From Pseudomonas pisciculturae (GTDB lineage Bacteria > Pseudomonadota > Gammaproteobacteria > Pseudomonadales > Pseudomonadaceae), in NCBI RefSeq assembly GCF_015461805.1, contig NZ_JACVZE010000002.1, positions 1 through 64,000 on the forward strand: a stretch of DNA of 64,000 bases, read 5' to 3'. The stretch's first letter is position 1; each line of letters starts with the position of its first letter. A program made the translations under genes and the position numbers. Below the pieces are notes generated by a model. The model was not told the DNA's origin. It ran no database searches and saw only the letters and a list, made by a program, of their open reading frames with translations. This document shows, piece after piece, positions 1 to 10,421 of the stretch.

Positions 1-75
1 TTTTCAGAAGCTTTCGAAGATTTCTTCAACAACTTCAACCACTTGCGCTTCAGATCTCTCATCAGCGGGAGGCGA

Positions 76-103
76 ATTCTACAGCGTTACACGCTGCTGT
101 CAA
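76..103 (-). promoter_or_regulatory. rRNA operon promoter, proximal
   Basis: On the minus strand TTGACA (98-103) is followed after 16 bases by TAGAAT (76-81) and a GC-rich discriminator GCCTCCCGC, the usual form of a Pseudomonas rrn promoter. It reads out of the window toward position 1. A 16S rRNA gene follows tyrS in P. aeruginosa PAO1, which fits, but the rRNA itself lies outside the window, so that target is inferred. Confidence 0.8.
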
Positions 104-221
104 CACCTCTTTTTCAACTTCCTGACCACTTCGATGAACTGAAGCAACCTGCTGCCGAAAACCGCGTAACTCATTGTTTACCAAGGAGTTTTCCGTTTCG
201 ACTGCGCCGGAAGTGGGGCGA

Positions 222-249
222 ATTATAGACAGATATAATTCGCCGTCAA
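222..249 (-). promoter_or_regulatory. rRNA operon promoter, distal
   Basis: Minus-strand TTGACG (244-249), 16-base spacer, TATAAT (222-227). It lies about 145 bases upstream of the proximal rrn promoter and just beyond the tyrS stop codon, so the two probably act in tandem. I see no clear terminator hairpin between tyrS and this promoter. The rest of 1-264 is leader and promoter DNA with no gene. Confidence 0.65.
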
Positions 250-264
250 CACCTAATTTCAGAC

Positions 265-1464
265 TTATTCGGATTTGAGCGTAATACGCGCAAATGCCTT
301 CTTGCCTGCCTGACAAACGTGGGTAGCGCCCAGCTCGTATATAAAGGTGCGATCCACAACCTCACCATCAATACGCACACCACCTGAACCCAGCAGATCA
401 CGCGCAACCGCAGAGTTCTTCACCAGGCCTGCCTTATTGAGGACGGCGGCGATCGGCATGGCCTCTGCTGCAGTAAGCTCAACCTCAGGCAGATCGTCCG
501 GCAGTTCGCCATCCTTCATACGATTGCCCGCAGCACGGTGAGCGCTGGCCGCAGCCTCTTCACCGTGGAAGCGCGCAACAATCTCTTCAGCCAGCTTGAT
601 CTTCACGTCACGCGGATTGGCACCCGCTTCGACATCAGCGCGCAACGCATTGATCTCATCCATCGAGCGGAAGCTCAGCAACTCGAAATAACGCCACATC
701 AAGGCATCAGGAATCGAAACCAGCTTGCCGTACATCACGCCCGGCGCTTCCTGGATGCCTACATAGTTACCCAGGGACTTGGACATCTTCTTGACGCCAT
801 CCAACCCTTCCAGCAAAGGCATGGTCAGGATGCACTGAGCTTCTTGACCATAGGCACGCTGCAACTCACGCCCCATCAGCAAGTTGAACTTCTGGTCAGT
901 ACCGCCCAACTCAACGTCCGCACGCAGGGCCACCGAGTCATAACCCTGAACCAGCGGATAGAGAAACTCGTGAATCGCAATAGGCTGGTTGGTGGAGTAA
1001 CGCTTGTCGAAGTCGTCGCGCTCAAGCATGCGCGCCACGGTGTATTGCGAGGTCAGGCGAATGAAGTCCGCAGGCCCCATCTGATCCATCCACGTGGAGT
1101 TGAACGCCACTTCGGTCTTGGCCGGATCAAGAATCTTGAACACCTGAGTCTTGTAGGTCTCGGCATTATCGAGCACCTGCTCACGGGTCAGCGGCGGACG
1201 CGTTGCGCTCTTGCCGCTCGGATCACCGATCATCCCGGTGAAGTCACCTATAAGGAAGATGACCTGATGCCCCAACTCCTGGAACTGGCGCAGCTTATTA
1301 ATAAGCACGGTGTGACCCAGGTGCAGATCCGGCGCCGTCGGATCAAAGCCGGCTTTAATACGCAGGGGCTGGCCACGCTTGAGCTTCTCAATCAGCTCAG
1401 CTTCGACCAACAGTTCTTCCGCACCACGTTTTATCAGCGCTAGCTGCTCTTCAACCGACTTCAT
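265..1464 (-). CDS. tyrS: Tyrosyl-tRNA synthetase
   Basis: Class I aminoacyl-tRNA synthetase that charges tRNA-Tyr in the cytoplasm. The 399-residue product has the class I signature HLGH at about residues 48-51 after [10 protein letters not shown], the second signature KMSKS at about 224-228, and a C-terminal S4-type RNA-binding segment (around [12 protein letters not shown]). The KMSKS form and length resemble the TyrZ-like branch rather than the E. coli TyrS type, which carries KFGKT. The ATG at 1464 (MKSVEEQ) is preferred over an upstream in-frame codon at 1509 because the extra residues have no similarity to the family. The gene is divergent from the M23 peptidase gene and precedes the rrn promoters. 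Confidence 0.96.
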   Translation of the reverse strand: MKSVEEQLALIKRGAEELLVEAELIEKLKRGQPLRIKAGFDPTAPDLHLGHTVLINKLRQFQELGHQVIFLIGDFTGMIGDPSGKSATRPPLTREQVLDNAETYKTQVFKILDPAKTEVAFNSTWMDQMGPADFIRLTSQYTVARMLERDDFDKRYSTNQPIAIHEFLYPLVQGYDSVALRADVELGGTDQKFNLLMGRELQRAYGQEAQCILTMPLLEGLDGVKKMSKSLGNYVGIQEAPGVMYGKLVSIPDALMWRYFELLSFRSMDEINALRADVEAGANPRDVKIKLAEEIVARFHGEEAAASAHRAAGNRMKDGELPDDLPEVELTAAEAMPIAAVLNKAGLVKNSAVARDLLGSGGVRIDGEVVDRTFIYELGATHVCQAGKKAFARITLKSE

Positions 1465-1673
1465 AACAGACCCGCAAGGCTCAGATTCAAAAGGGAACCA
1501 ACCATACAAGATCAGGGACTAATTACAAGTTTTGCCCTGCGCACGGACACCGTTCAGCAAGCCCAGCGTTCGCGAGCTTGCACCACAGATGATTTGGTTA
1601 TATTTTATACAGTTATTTCATCTTCATCATGTCATTCATCTTTTCCATTTCATCTTCAAAGTCAAAATTACCT

Positions 1674-3092
1674 ATGACCACAGAACCGTCTAAAGCGCCG
1701 CCGCTTTACCCGAAGACCCACCTGCTCGCCGCAAGTGGTATCGCCGCTCTTCTCAGCCTGGCACTCCTGGTATTCCCTTCCAGTGACGTAGAAGCCAAAC
1801 GAACATCCCTGAGCCTTGACCTGGAAAGCCCAGTTGAACAACTGACACAAGATCAAGACGCCTCCGACGCACAACAAGCCACAAATGCACTGACCGAATC
1901 GCCGTTCGCACAGATAGAAAGCAGCCCAGAAGACACGCAACAAGCCGCCAAACCCCAAGTGGCACCTGTTGCCGACGCAGCCAAGAACCCTCAGCACCGC
2001 GAAGTGATTGTGGCTAAAGGCGATACGCTGTCGACCCTGTTCGAAAAGGTAGGCCTGCCCGCCGCCACGGTTAACGAAGTGTTGGCCAGCGACAAGCAAG
2101 CCAAGCAGTTCACGCAACTCAAACACGGCCAGAAACTTGAGTTTGAGCTCACCCCTGACGGCCAACTGCACAACCTGCACAGCAATACCAGCGACCTCGA
2201 AAGCATTACCCTGACCAAGGGCGCAAAAGGCTTTGCCTTTAACCGCATCACTACCAAACCGGTGATGCGCTCTGCCTATGTACACGGCGTAATCAACAGC
2301 TCCCTGTCGCAATCCGCCGCCCGCGCAGGCTTGTCCCACAGCATGACCATGGACATGGCCAGCGTATTTGGCTACGACATCGACTTCGCCCAGGACATCC
2401 GCCAAGGCGACGAATTCGATGTGATCTACGAGCAGAAGGTCGCCAACGGCAAAGTGGTCGGCACCGGCAACATTCTCTCCGCGCGTTTCACCAACCGCGG
2501 CAAGACCTACACCGCCGTGCGCTACACCAACAAACAAGGCAACAGTAGCTACTACACCGCCGACGGCAATAGCATGCGCAAAGCGTTCATCCGTACGCCG
2601 GTGGACTTCGCCCGTATTAGCTCCCGTTTCTCCATGGGCCGCAAGCACCCAATTCTGAACAAAATTCGCGCCCACAAAGGTGTCGACTACGCAGCCCCTC
2701 GTGGCACGCCGATCAAGGCTGCCGGGGACGGGAAGGTACTGCTGGCTGGACGTCGCGGCGGTTACGGCAATACCGTGATCATCCAACACGGCAACACCTA
2801 CCGTACGCTGTATGGCCACATGCAAGGCTTCGCCAAGGGCGTGCAGACTGGCGGTACCGTGAAGCAAGGCCAAGTGATCGGTTATATCGGCACTACCGGC
2901 TTGTCCACTGGCCCACACCTGCATTATGAATTCCAGGTGAATGGTGTACACGTCGACCCATTGGGCCAAAAGCTGCCGATGGCCGACCCAATCGCCAAGG
3001 CCGAGCGCGCACGTTTCATGCAACAAAGCCAGCCGCTGATGGCACGCATGGACCAAGAGCGTTCCACCCTGCTGGCCTCGGCGAAGCGCTAA
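1674..3092 (+). CDS. Peptidoglycan DD-endopeptidase, M23 (LytM) family
   Basis: Predicted envelope zinc endopeptidase that cuts peptidoglycan cross-links, of the MepM type. The 472-residue product has an N-terminal membrane anchor (about residues 14-32, hydrophobic LLAASGIAALLSLALLVF), a LysM/OapA-like segment around residues 105-155 (VIVAKGDTLSTLF), and a C-terminal M23 domain with HKGVDYAAP (about 333-341) and the metal-binding HLH (about 414-416). Both zinc motifs are intact, so it should be active. I chose the ATG at 1674 (MTTEPSKAPP); an ATG at 1629 would add 15 residues. It ends 3 bases before anmK, so the two are probably co-transcribed, joining a cell-wall hydrolase to a cell-wall recycling kinase. 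Confidence 0.9.
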   Translation: MTTEPSKAPPLYPKTHLLAASGIAALLSLALLVFPSSDVEAKRTSLSLDLESPVEQLTQDQDASDAQQATNALTESPFAQIESSPEDTQQAAKPQVAPVADAAKNPQHREVIVAKGDTLSTLFEKVGLPAATVNEVLASDKQAKQFTQLKHGQKLEFELTPDGQLHNLHSNTSDLESITLTKGAKGFAFNRITTKPVMRSAYVHGVINSSLSQSAARAGLSHSMTMDMASVFGYDIDFAQDIRQGDEFDVIYEQKVANGKVVGTGNILSARFTNRGKTYTAVRYTNKQGNSSYYTADGNSMRKAFIRTPVDFARISSRFSMGRKHPILNKIRAHKGVDYAAPRGTPIKAAGDGKVLLAGRRGGYGNTVIIQHGNTYRTLYGHMQGFAKGVQTGGTVKQGQVIGYIGTTGLSTGPHLHYEFQVNGVHVDPLGQKLPMADPIAKAERARFMQQSQPLMARMDQERSTLLASAKR

Positions 3093-4187
<1,095 letters not shown>

Positions 4188-4200
4188 ACCCCAGACAGCA

Positions 4201-4238
4201 AAACGCCGCTTGGCCTATCAAAGCCAAGCGGCGTTTTT
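4201..4238. terminator. Bidirectional terminator between anmK and erpA
   Basis: AAACGCCGCTTGGC pairs with GCCAAGCGGCGTTT around a loop of about 8 bases, with A-tract and T-tract on its two sides. It lies between the converging stop codons of anmK and erpA and can serve both. Confidence 0.9.
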
Positions 4239-4252
4239 GTATCCGAAATCGA

Positions 4253-4603
4253 TCAGATCGAGAACGAAGACCCGCAACCACACGTGGTAGTAGCGTTAGG
4301 ATTCTTGATCACAAAGCGCGAACCTTCCAGACCTTCCTGGTAATCCACCTCGGCACCCGCCAGGTATTGGAAGCTCATCGGGTCTACGACCAGGCTCACA
4401 CCCTCGCGTTCGACGATGGTGTCGTCATCGGCCACATCTTCATCGAAGGTAAAACCGTACTGAAACCCTGAACAACCGCCGCCCGTAACGAATACGCGCA
4501 GCTTCAAGCGATCATTACCCTCTTCATCGACCAGGCTCTTCACCTTGTGCGCAGCACCGTGGGTGAATTGCAAAGCCGTGGGGGTGAAGGACTCAACGCT
4601 CAT
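4253..4603 (-). CDS. erpA: Iron-sulfur cluster insertion protein ErpA
   Basis: A-type carrier that hands Fe-S clusters to apoproteins, including isoprenoid-synthesis enzymes. The 116-residue product has the three conserved cysteines, C44 in GGGCSGF and C108/C110 in the C-terminal CGCG motif. The ATG at 4603 (MSVESFTP) is chosen because GGGAGA lies a few bases upstream; the longer frame to 4651 adds 16 residues that are not family-like. It is transcribed alone from its own promoter, downstream of the argC terminator. Confidence 0.95.
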
Positions 4604-4649
4604 GCTGATAATCTCCCGGCGTAGCGCCGCCATATGCGTAATGGCGGGC

Positions 4650-4679
4650 ATTATCCGCTTCTCCTAGAAAAGCGGTCAA
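4650..4679 (-). promoter_or_regulatory. Candidate erpA promoter
   Basis: Minus strand TTGACC (4674-4679), 18-base spacer, GATAAT (4650-4655); five of six consensus bases match in each box. It sits about 47 bases upstream of the erpA start and below the argC terminator. Confidence 0.5.
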
Positions 4680-4724
4680 CTATTGTTACGGTATATCAAT
4701 CTGCGCTGCCGCCATTAAAAACAC

Positions 4725-4749
4725 AAAAGGCCCGATCAACGGGCCTTTT
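4725..4749 (-). terminator. argC terminator
   Basis: AAAAGGCCCG (4725-4734) pairs perfectly with CGGGCCTTTT (4740-4749) around a 5-base loop, just after the argC stop codon; on the minus strand the stem ends in a T run. Confidence 0.9.
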
Positions 4750-4769
4750 GCTTAACGGCGCTAACTGCC

Positions 4770-5804
4770 TTAAGGCAGCATGCCTGCATGGGACAAGCCC
4801 AGCTTCTCATCCAGCCCAAACAGGATGTTCATGTTCTGCACCGCCTGGCCCGACGCGCCCTTGACCAGGTTATCGATCACCGACAACACCACCACCAGGT
4901 CGCCATCCTGCGGACGGTGCACAGCAATACGGCAGACGTTGGCACCGCGCACGCTGCGGGTTTCCGGATGGCTGCCCGCAGGCATAACGTCGACGAACGG
5001 TTCATTGGCGTAGCGCTTCTCGAACAACGCCTGCAGGTCTACCGAGCGATCCACCACGGTTGCGTACAGCGTGGAGTGAATGCCACGAATCATCGGCGTC
5101 AGATGCGGCACAAACGTCAGGCCCACATCCTTGCCGGCGGCACGACGCAGCCCCTGGCGAATTTCCGGCAAGTGACGATGCCCTTTTACCGCGTAGGCCT
5201 TCATGCTTTCCGACGTTTCGGAGTACAGCGAACCTACCGCAGCGCCACGACCGGCGCCGCTGACGCCCGACTTGCAGTCCGCGATCAGCCGCGAAGCGTC
5301 CGCCAGCCCTGCTTCAAGCAGTGGCAAGAAACCCAGTTGCGTAGCGGTTGGATAGCAACCTGGCACAGCAATCAGGCGCGCTTGCTTGATCTGCTCACGA
5401 TTGACTTCCGGCAGGCCGTAGACCGCCTCTTCCAACAACTCTGGCGCACCATGAGGCTGGCCATACCACTTGGCCCACTCATCAGCGTCCTGCAGACGGA
5501 AGTCAGCCGACAGGTCGATGACCTTGGTACCGGCGGCCAGCAACTCACCCGCCAGCGCGTGGGCAACGCCGTGAGGCGTGGCGAAGAACACCACATCACA
5601 GGCGCCCAGGGTCTTGATGTCCGGAACGCTGAACGCCAGGCCGTCATAGTGGCCTCGCAGGTTCGGGTACATATCGGCCACGGCCAACCCGGCCTCGGAT
5701 CGGGAAGTGATCACCACCACCTCAGCTTGCGGATGCTGAGCCAACAGACGCAGCAATTCGACACCGGTGTAACCCGTGCCGCCGACGATACCGACCTTGA
5801 CCAT
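4770..5804 (-). CDS. argC: N-acetyl-gamma-glutamyl-phosphate reductase
   Basis: NADPH-dependent third step of arginine synthesis, reducing N-acetylglutamyl phosphate to the semialdehyde. The 344-residue protein has the nucleotide-binding GGTGYTG at residues 8-14 and the catalytic cysteine C150 in AVPGCYPT. The ATG at 5804 (MVKVGIVGG) has a short AGGG-type ribosome site; an extension to 5894 has no family support. It is monocistronic, divergent from hemJ, and ends at its own terminator. Confidence 0.96.
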   Translation of the reverse strand: MVKVGIVGGTGYTGVELLRLLAQHPQAEVVVITSRSEAGLAVADMYPNLRGHYDGLAFSVPDIKTLGACDVVFFATPHGVAHALAGELLAAGTKVIDLSADFRLQDADEWAKWYGQPHGAPELLEEAVYGLPEVNREQIKQARLIAVPGCYPTATQLGFLPLLEAGLADASRLIADCKSGVSGAGRGAAVGSLYSETSESMKAYAVKGHRHLPEIRQGLRRAAGKDVGLTFVPHLTPMIRGIHSTLYATVVDRSVDLQALFEKRYANEPFVDVMPAGSHPETRSVRGANVCRIAVHRPQDGDLVVVLSVIDNLVKGASGQAVQNMNILFGLDEKLGLSHAGMLP

Positions 5805-5939
5805 AAACCTGCCCTCAACGAACCCACTGGAAAGCCGTCGATAATAGGGGCCGTATCGTCCTGCGACAACCGTCAACGTGACGTACGGGCGCATGAGCCA
5901 CTACTATCTCGGCTACCGTGAACCTGGGAATAACTAAAA

Positions 5940-6368
5940 ATGCTTTATCTATGGGTCAAAGCCTTCCACATCATCAGCATCGTCTGCTGGTTTGCCGGGC
6001 TGTTCTATCTTCCGCGCCTGTTCGTCTACCACGCTCAAAGCGAGGACACCGTCAGCAAGGAGCGCTTCAGTCTCATGGAGCGCAAGCTGTACCGCGGCAT
6101 CATGGGGCCGGCGATGATTGCCTCCCTGGCGTTTGGCATTTGGCTGATCTACCTCAACCCAAGCATCTTTCAATCGGGCGGCTGGATTCACGCTAAATTG
6201 ACCCTGGTAGTTCTACTGATCGGCTACCACCACATGTGCGGCGCACAGGTAAAACGCTTCGCCCGTGGCGAAAACACCCGCAGCCATGTCTTTTATCGCT
6301 GGTTCAATGAAGTCCCGGTTCTGCTATTGCTGGCTATCGTAATTTTGGTCGTGGTCAAACCGTTCTAA
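5940..6368 (+). CDS. hemJ: Protoporphyrinogen IX oxidase HemJ
   Basis: Membrane enzyme of the HemJ/UPF0093 family, which oxidises protoporphyrinogen IX to protoporphyrin IX in haem synthesis. At 142 residues it has the usual length, with four hydrophobic segments (about 5-25, 55-75, 85-103, 122-140), a conserved histidine early in the first segment (H10 in KAFHIISIV) and YHHMCGAQ in the third. It is followed after 24 bases by the nitronate monooxygenase gene, probably in the same transcript. Confidence 0.9.
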   Translation: MLYLWVKAFHIISIVCWFAGLFYLPRLFVYHAQSEDTVSKERFSLMERKLYRGIMGPAMIASLAFGIWLIYLNPSIFQSGGWIHAKLTLVVLLIGYHHMCGAQVKRFARGENTRSHVFYRWFNEVPVLLLLAIVILVVVKPF

Positions 6369-6392
6369 CTTCAATCACACGGGGTACCTCCA

Positions 6393-7355
6393 ATGTCGCT
6401 GCCCGCTTTGCTTGAACAACGTCTGCGCTTGCCGGTAGTGGCGGCGCCGATGTTCCTGATTTCCAACCCGCAACTGGTGCTGGCGTGCTGCCGCAACGGG
6501 GTAGTCGGGAGTTTCCCGGCGCTCAACCAGCGCGAAAGCAGTGGCTTCAAGGCCTGGCTGGAAGAAATCGAGGCGGGCCTGGCGCAGTTGGACAACCCCG
6601 CGCCGTATGCCGTCAACCTGATCGTGCACAACAGTAACCCTCGGCTTGAGGCTGACCTGGCGATCTGCGTCGAGCACAAAGTGCCCATCGTCATCACCAG
6701 CCTGGGCGCTGTGAAAGAGCTGGTCGATGCTGTGCACAGCTACGGCGGCCTGGTGTTTCACGATGTCACCACTCGGCGCCATGCCGAGAAAGCCGCCGAA
6801 GCGGGTGTGGATGGCTTGATCGCCGTGGCCGCCGGCGCCGGTGGTCACGCCGGCACCTGGAGCCCCTTCGCTCTGATCGCCGAGATTCGCCAGTTTTTCG
6901 ATAAGACCCTTCTGCTCGCCGGCTGCCTCAACCACGGGCACGAGATTCTCGCCGCCCAACTGCTGGGGGCAGACTTGGCCTATTTCGGCACACGTTTTAT
7001 CGGCACCACCGAAAGCCACGCCCCGGATGCGTATAAAGAGATGCTGCTCACATCGCGCGCCGCCGACATCGTGCACACTCCCGCTGTCTCCGGCGTGCCC
7101 GCCAGCTTTATGCGCCAGAGCCTGGAAAACGCCGGTTTCGACCTCGCCGCCTTGCAAGGCAAAGGCGAAGTCAACTTCGGTTCCAAGCTCAAGCCATTGA
7201 GCGATGAAGCCAAGGCCTGGAAGACTGTCTGGTCTGCCGGCCAGGGCGTGGGCGAGATCAATGATTTGCTCAGTGTTGATGAACTCATTGCCCGTCTGGA
7301 TGCCGAATACCGCGCGGCTCGCGAGCAGGCCACACAGCTTCGCTGGCCACGCTGA
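6393..7355 (+). CDS. Nitronate monooxygenase family flavoprotein
   Basis: FMN-dependent TIM-barrel oxygenase that oxidises alkyl nitronates such as propionate 3-nitronate. The 320-residue protein shows the N-terminal VVAAPMFLISNP motif, the catalytic-histidine region AAGAGGHAG and the FMN-phosphate loop ADLAYFGTRF of the class I enzymes. It follows hemJ closely and ends at a hairpin terminator. The natural substrate is not evident from context; detoxification of nitronates is the family role. Confidence 0.88.
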   Translation: MSLPALLEQRLRLPVVAAPMFLISNPQLVLACCRNGVVGSFPALNQRESSGFKAWLEEIEAGLAQLDNPAPYAVNLIVHNSNPRLEADLAICVEHKVPIVITSLGAVKELVDAVHSYGGLVFHDVTTRRHAEKAAEAGVDGLIAVAAGAGGHAGTWSPFALIAEIRQFFDKTLLLAGCLNHGHEILAAQLLGADLAYFGTRFIGTTESHAPDAYKEMLLTSRAADIVHTPAVSGVPASFMRQSLENAGFDLAALQGKGEVNFGSKLKPLSDEAKAWKTVWSAGQGVGEINDLLSVDELIARLDAEYRAAREQATQLRWPR

Positions 7356-7363
7356 CCCACCGC

Positions 7364-7388
7364 AAGGCCTGCCAATTGAGCAGGCCTT
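7364..7388 (+). terminator. Terminator after nitronate monooxygenase gene
   Basis: AAGGCCTGC (7364-7372) pairs with GCAGGCCTT (7380-7388) around a 7-base loop. Only a short T run follows, so termination may be partial. Confidence 0.65.
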
Positions 7389-7423
7389 TACCCCTTCCCT
7401 GATTAAGTGACAAGGATGCCCGC

Positions 7424-8386
7424 ATGAGCGACAGCCGTTTCAAGATTGTGTTTGATGGAGCCTTGCTCCCGGGGGTCGAAAGCACCACTGCCAAACTGAA
7501 CCTCGCCGAGTTGTTCAAGAGCGATGTCGAAGCCATCGAAAAGCTATTCACCGGCCGCACGGTCGCGCTCAAACGCGATCTGTCCCGCCCGGATGCCGAA
7601 ACCTACCTGTCTGCGCTGAAAAACGCCGGTGTAGACGCACGTATCGAAGCCGAACAACCCGTGGCCTTCAGCCTTGCCGAAACCCACGAGACGGGCTCCA
7701 GCAACGCTGGCTTCTCCCAGCCTGCAACCTCCCCTTACGCGCCACCGCGCGCACTGGTGGGCGATAACTTGCCCGAGTACGCAACGCTTAACGTCTTTAC
7801 GATCAACGGGCGCATCGGGCGCCTGCGCTACCTGGCCTGGACACTGGTACTGACCGTCGCGATGCTCGTCGCCGGCGGCATCATTGCCACAGCCGGTTTT
7901 GCTGTAGCCACCGCATCGCCAACCGCAGGCATTATTCTCGGCTCACTGCTGGGTTTTGCGCTGTGTATTGCGATCGTCGTGGTCAGCGTGCAAATCGGCG
8001 TACAGCGCCTGCACGACCTGGGCTGGTCGGGCTGGCTCTACTTGCTGAACCTGGTCCCGCTGGTGAACAGCATTTTCCCGCTGCTGCTTCTGGTGATGCC
8101 AGGTAACCCGGGCGCCAACCAATACGGCGCCCCACCGCCACGCAACTCCACGGCGGTGAAGGTTCTGGCCTCTATGTGGCTGGCCTTCATTCCACTGATG
8201 CTGATCATCGTGGTCACCCTGGGCATGAATGGCTATCTCAACCAGCTCGAAGCCAACGTCGACAGCAGTTACGAAAGCAGCTCCATGACCTCCGATGACA
8301 CCACCGACCAAGGTGTAAGCGTTGATGAAGACGAAGCGCAAAGTGCTGACGAGGCAGCCGAACCTGTAGACTCTCCAGAACAGTAA
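7424..8386 (+). CDS. DUF805 membrane protein with conserved N-terminal domain
   Basis: Function unknown. The 320-residue protein has three parts: a soluble N-terminal domain (about 1-80, from SDSRFKIVFDGALLPG to DARIEAEQ), a proline-rich linker (95-112), and a DUF805 membrane region with four hydrophobic segments (about 137-162, 168-193, 203-226, 248-268). The RLHDLGWSGW motif between the second and third segments is typical of DUF805. The tail (about 285-320) is strongly acidic. The N-terminal part looks like a separate module that I associate with other membrane proteins of pseudomonads. It lies between two hairpins and seems monocistronic. Confidence 0.8.
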   Translation: MSDSRFKIVFDGALLPGVESTTAKLNLAELFKSDVEAIEKLFTGRTVALKRDLSRPDAETYLSALKNAGVDARIEAEQPVAFSLAETHETGSSNAGFSQPATSPYAPPRALVGDNLPEYATLNVFTINGRIGRLRYLAWTLVLTVAMLVAGGIIATAGFAVATASPTAGIILGSLLGFALCIAIVVVSVQIGVQRLHDLGWSGWLYLLNLVPLVNSIFPLLLLVMPGNPGANQYGAPPPRNSTAVKVLASMWLAFIPLMLIIVVTLGMNGYLNQLEANVDSSYESSSMTSDDTTDQGVSVDEDEAQSADEAAEPVDSPEQ

Positions 8387-8395
8387 AGAAACGCC

Positions 8396-8430
8396 CGCCG
8401 CCTGTGATGCACTGTCGCAGGCAGGCGGCG
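8396..8430 (+). terminator. Hairpin after the DUF805 gene
   Basis: CGCCGCCTG (8396-8404) pairs with CAGGCGGCG (8422-8430). No T tract follows, so it may be a weak terminator or an mRNA-stabilising hairpin just before the SDR gene. Confidence 0.4.
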
Positions 8431-8447
8431 TTGCGATGGAGAAAGGC

Positions 8448-9236
8448 ATGACCCGTTACGCTCTGATCACCGGCGCCTCCAGCGGCATCGGCCTGGCCAT
8501 GGCCGAAGCACTGGCCCGGCGCGGCCGCAGCTTGATTCTGGTGGCCCGTCAGCGTGATCAGTTGGAAAGCATTGCAATCGAATTGACTCAACGCTTCGGC
8601 GTCGAGGTGCTTTTTCGTGCCTGCGACCTGGGCGAGCCGCTGCGTTTGTCCGGGTTTCTGCTGGAGCTTGAAGAAGGCGAACGGCAGATCGACCTGCTGG
8701 TCAACTGCGCCGGCATTGGCACCAGCGGGCCGTTCCTGGCCCAGGACTGGATGACCGAACAAGACCTGATCGAGGTCAATATCCTGGCCCTGACCCGTAT
8801 GTGCCACGCCCTTGGCAACGCCATGGCGCTGCACGGCGGCGGGCAGATCCTCAATGTCGCATCGGTGGCCGCCTTCCAGCCCGGCCCATGGATGAGCAGC
8901 TACTACGCCAGCAAGGCCTATGTGCTGCACTTCTCCGAAGGTTTGCGCGAAGAACTGAAAAGCTGTGGTATCAAGGTCTCTGTGCTCTGCCCAGGCCCAA
9001 CGCGTACCGCCTTCTTCGGCACCGCGCAAATGGACACCGCCAAACTCGAACGCAGCGACAAACTGATGAGCCCCGAAGAAGTCGCGCTCTACACCGTGCG
9101 CGCCCTCGACAAGAACAAAGCCATCATCATTCCCGGCCGAGGCAACCGCTGGCTCGCCTTCAGCCCGCGCTTGAGCCCCCGCTGGCTCACCCGCAAGATT
9201 GCCGGCGCGATCAACAAGGCCTATTGCCCACGCTGA
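8448..9236 (+). CDS. Short-chain dehydrogenase/reductase
   Basis: NAD(P)-dependent oxidoreductase of the classical SDR fold, 262 residues. It has the cofactor motif TGASSGIG (8-15), NCAG (86-89), catalytic S139 (in NVASV) and the YxxxK pair Y152/K156. The ATG at 8448 is preferred over one 12 bases upstream because GGAGAAAGG sits at the right distance. The substrate cannot be read from the sequence; its C-terminal basic stretch resembles DltE/YciK-like SDRs of unknown role. The HIT gene follows after 46 bases. Confidence 0.85.
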   Translation: MTRYALITGASSGIGLAMAEALARRGRSLILVARQRDQLESIAIELTQRFGVEVLFRACDLGEPLRLSGFLLELEEGERQIDLLVNCAGIGTSGPFLAQDWMTEQDLIEVNILALTRMCHALGNAMALHGGGQILNVASVAAFQPGPWMSSYYASKAYVLHFSEGLREELKSCGIKVSVLCPGPTRTAFFGTAQMDTAKLERSDKLMSPEEVALYTVRALDKNKAIIIPGRGNRWLAFSPRLSPRWLTRKIAGAINKAYCPR

Positions 9237-9282
9237 GCGCCTGAGTACACTCACCCTGCACATTCATAATGGAGAAACAGCT

Positions 9283-9621
9283 GTGGATACTCTGTTCACC
9301 AAGATCATCAACAGAGAAATACCTGCCGATATCATCTACGAAGATGATCAAGTCCTGGCCTTCAAGGACATTAACCCGGCGGCCCCTGTGCATTTCCTGG
9401 TTATCCCGAAGAAACATATCCCCACCCTCAACGACCTGACTGAAGAAGACAAAGCCCTGGCGGGGCATATTTTGTTCACCGCCCAGCGTCTGGCACTGGA
9501 GCAGGGCTGCGAGGAAGGTTTTCGCGTGGTAATGAACTGCAACCCTAAAGGCGGGCAGACCGTTTATCACATCCATATGCATGTGCTAGGCCAGCGCCAG
9601 ATGAACTGGCCGCCGGGCTGA
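9283..9621 (+). CDS. HIT family nucleotide-binding protein (HinT-like)
   Basis: Histidine-triad hydrolase, probably acting on adenosine 5'-phosphoramidates and acyl/aminoacyl-AMP. The 112-residue product carries the triad H96-I-H98-M-H100 near its C-terminus (YHIHMHVLG). The start is a GTG at 9283, giving VDTLFTKIINREIPAD; GGAG lies 8 bases upstream. Longer frames running back into the SDR gene are not supported. Confidence 0.9.
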   Translation: MDTLFTKIINREIPADIIYEDDQVLAFKDINPAAPVHFLVIPKKHIPTLNDLTEEDKALAGHILFTAQRLALEQGCEEGFRVVMNCNPKGGQTVYHIHMHVLGQRQMNWPPG

Positions 9622-9717
9622 GACAGCCCGCCAACCACAAGGGCAAATTGACTCAGCGCAAACGCTCGCCCATCTCTTGCGGTAAACTGGCCGCCGAGAT
9701 TCTTCCCGGAGGTCAGC

Positions 9718-10365
9718 ATGACTACCCAACGTCACTACTCGCCGATTGACCGTCTGTTACTGCAAGCCGACATGGCCATGCGCACGCTGCTACCCTTCAG
9801 CGGGCAGCCATATCGCCCCTCGCCCGCCATCGTGCAGCCTGATGCACAGATGAGCGAGACCGACACCCGCCATGTGGCCGGCTTGATGCGCATCAACCAT
9901 ACCGGCGAAGTCTGTGCCCAGGCGCTGTACCAAGGCCAGGCGCTGACCGCCAAGCTGCCGCAGGTGCGTGCAGCCATGGAGCATGCGGCCGAGGAAGAGA
10001 TTGACCATCTGGCTTGGTGCGAGCAACGTATCCGCCAACTCGGCAGCCACCCGAGTGTGCTGAACCCGCTGTTTTACGGCTTGTCGTTTGGCATCGGCGC
10101 CGCCGCCGGCCTGATCAGCGACAAAGTCAGCCTCGGTTTCGTCGCCGCGACCGAACACCAAGTGTGCAAACACCTGGATGAACATCTGGAACAACTGCCG
10201 GCCGAAGACGAAAAGTCCCGCGCGATTCTCGAACAGATGCGCATCGATGAAGAACACCACGCCGAAAGTGCATTGGATGCCGGCGGTTTCCGTTTCCCGG
10301 CGCCGGTACGCTTCGGCATGAGCGTGCTGGCCAAGGTCATGACCAAAAGCACGTACCGGATTTAA
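9718..10365 (+). CDS. coq7: 3-demethoxyubiquinol 3-hydroxylase (DMQ hydroxylase)
   Basis: Di-iron monooxygenase for the last ring hydroxylation of ubiquinone synthesis, membrane-associated. The 215-residue protein has both halves of the carboxylate-bridged di-iron site: E64 in HTGEVCAQ, E94/H97 in EEEIDH, E146 in ATEHQ, and E178/H181 in DEEHH. Pseudomonads use this Coq7 type where E. coli uses UbiF. It ends at a strong hairpin shared with the convergent OsmC gene. Confidence 0.93.
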   Translation: MTTQRHYSPIDRLLLQADMAMRTLLPFSGQPYRPSPAIVQPDAQMSETDTRHVAGLMRINHTGEVCAQALYQGQALTAKLPQVRAAMEHAAEEEIDHLAWCEQRIRQLGSHPSVLNPLFYGLSFGIGAAAGLISDKVSLGFVAATEHQVCKHLDEHLEQLPAEDEKSRAILEQMRIDEEHHAESALDAGGFRFPAPVRFGMSVLAKVMTKSTYRI

Positions 10366-10370
10366 TCCGA

Positions 10371-10405
10371 AAAAAAGGGCGCTTTCTCAGAGCGCCCTTC
10401 TTTTT
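10371..10405. terminator. Bidirectional terminator between coq7 and osmC-like gene
   Basis: AAGGGCGCT (10375-10383) pairs with AGCGCCCTT (10391-10399), with an A run before and a T run after. It lies between converging genes. Confidence 0.88.
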
Positions 10406-10421
10406 GCCTGCTGTTAAGCGA

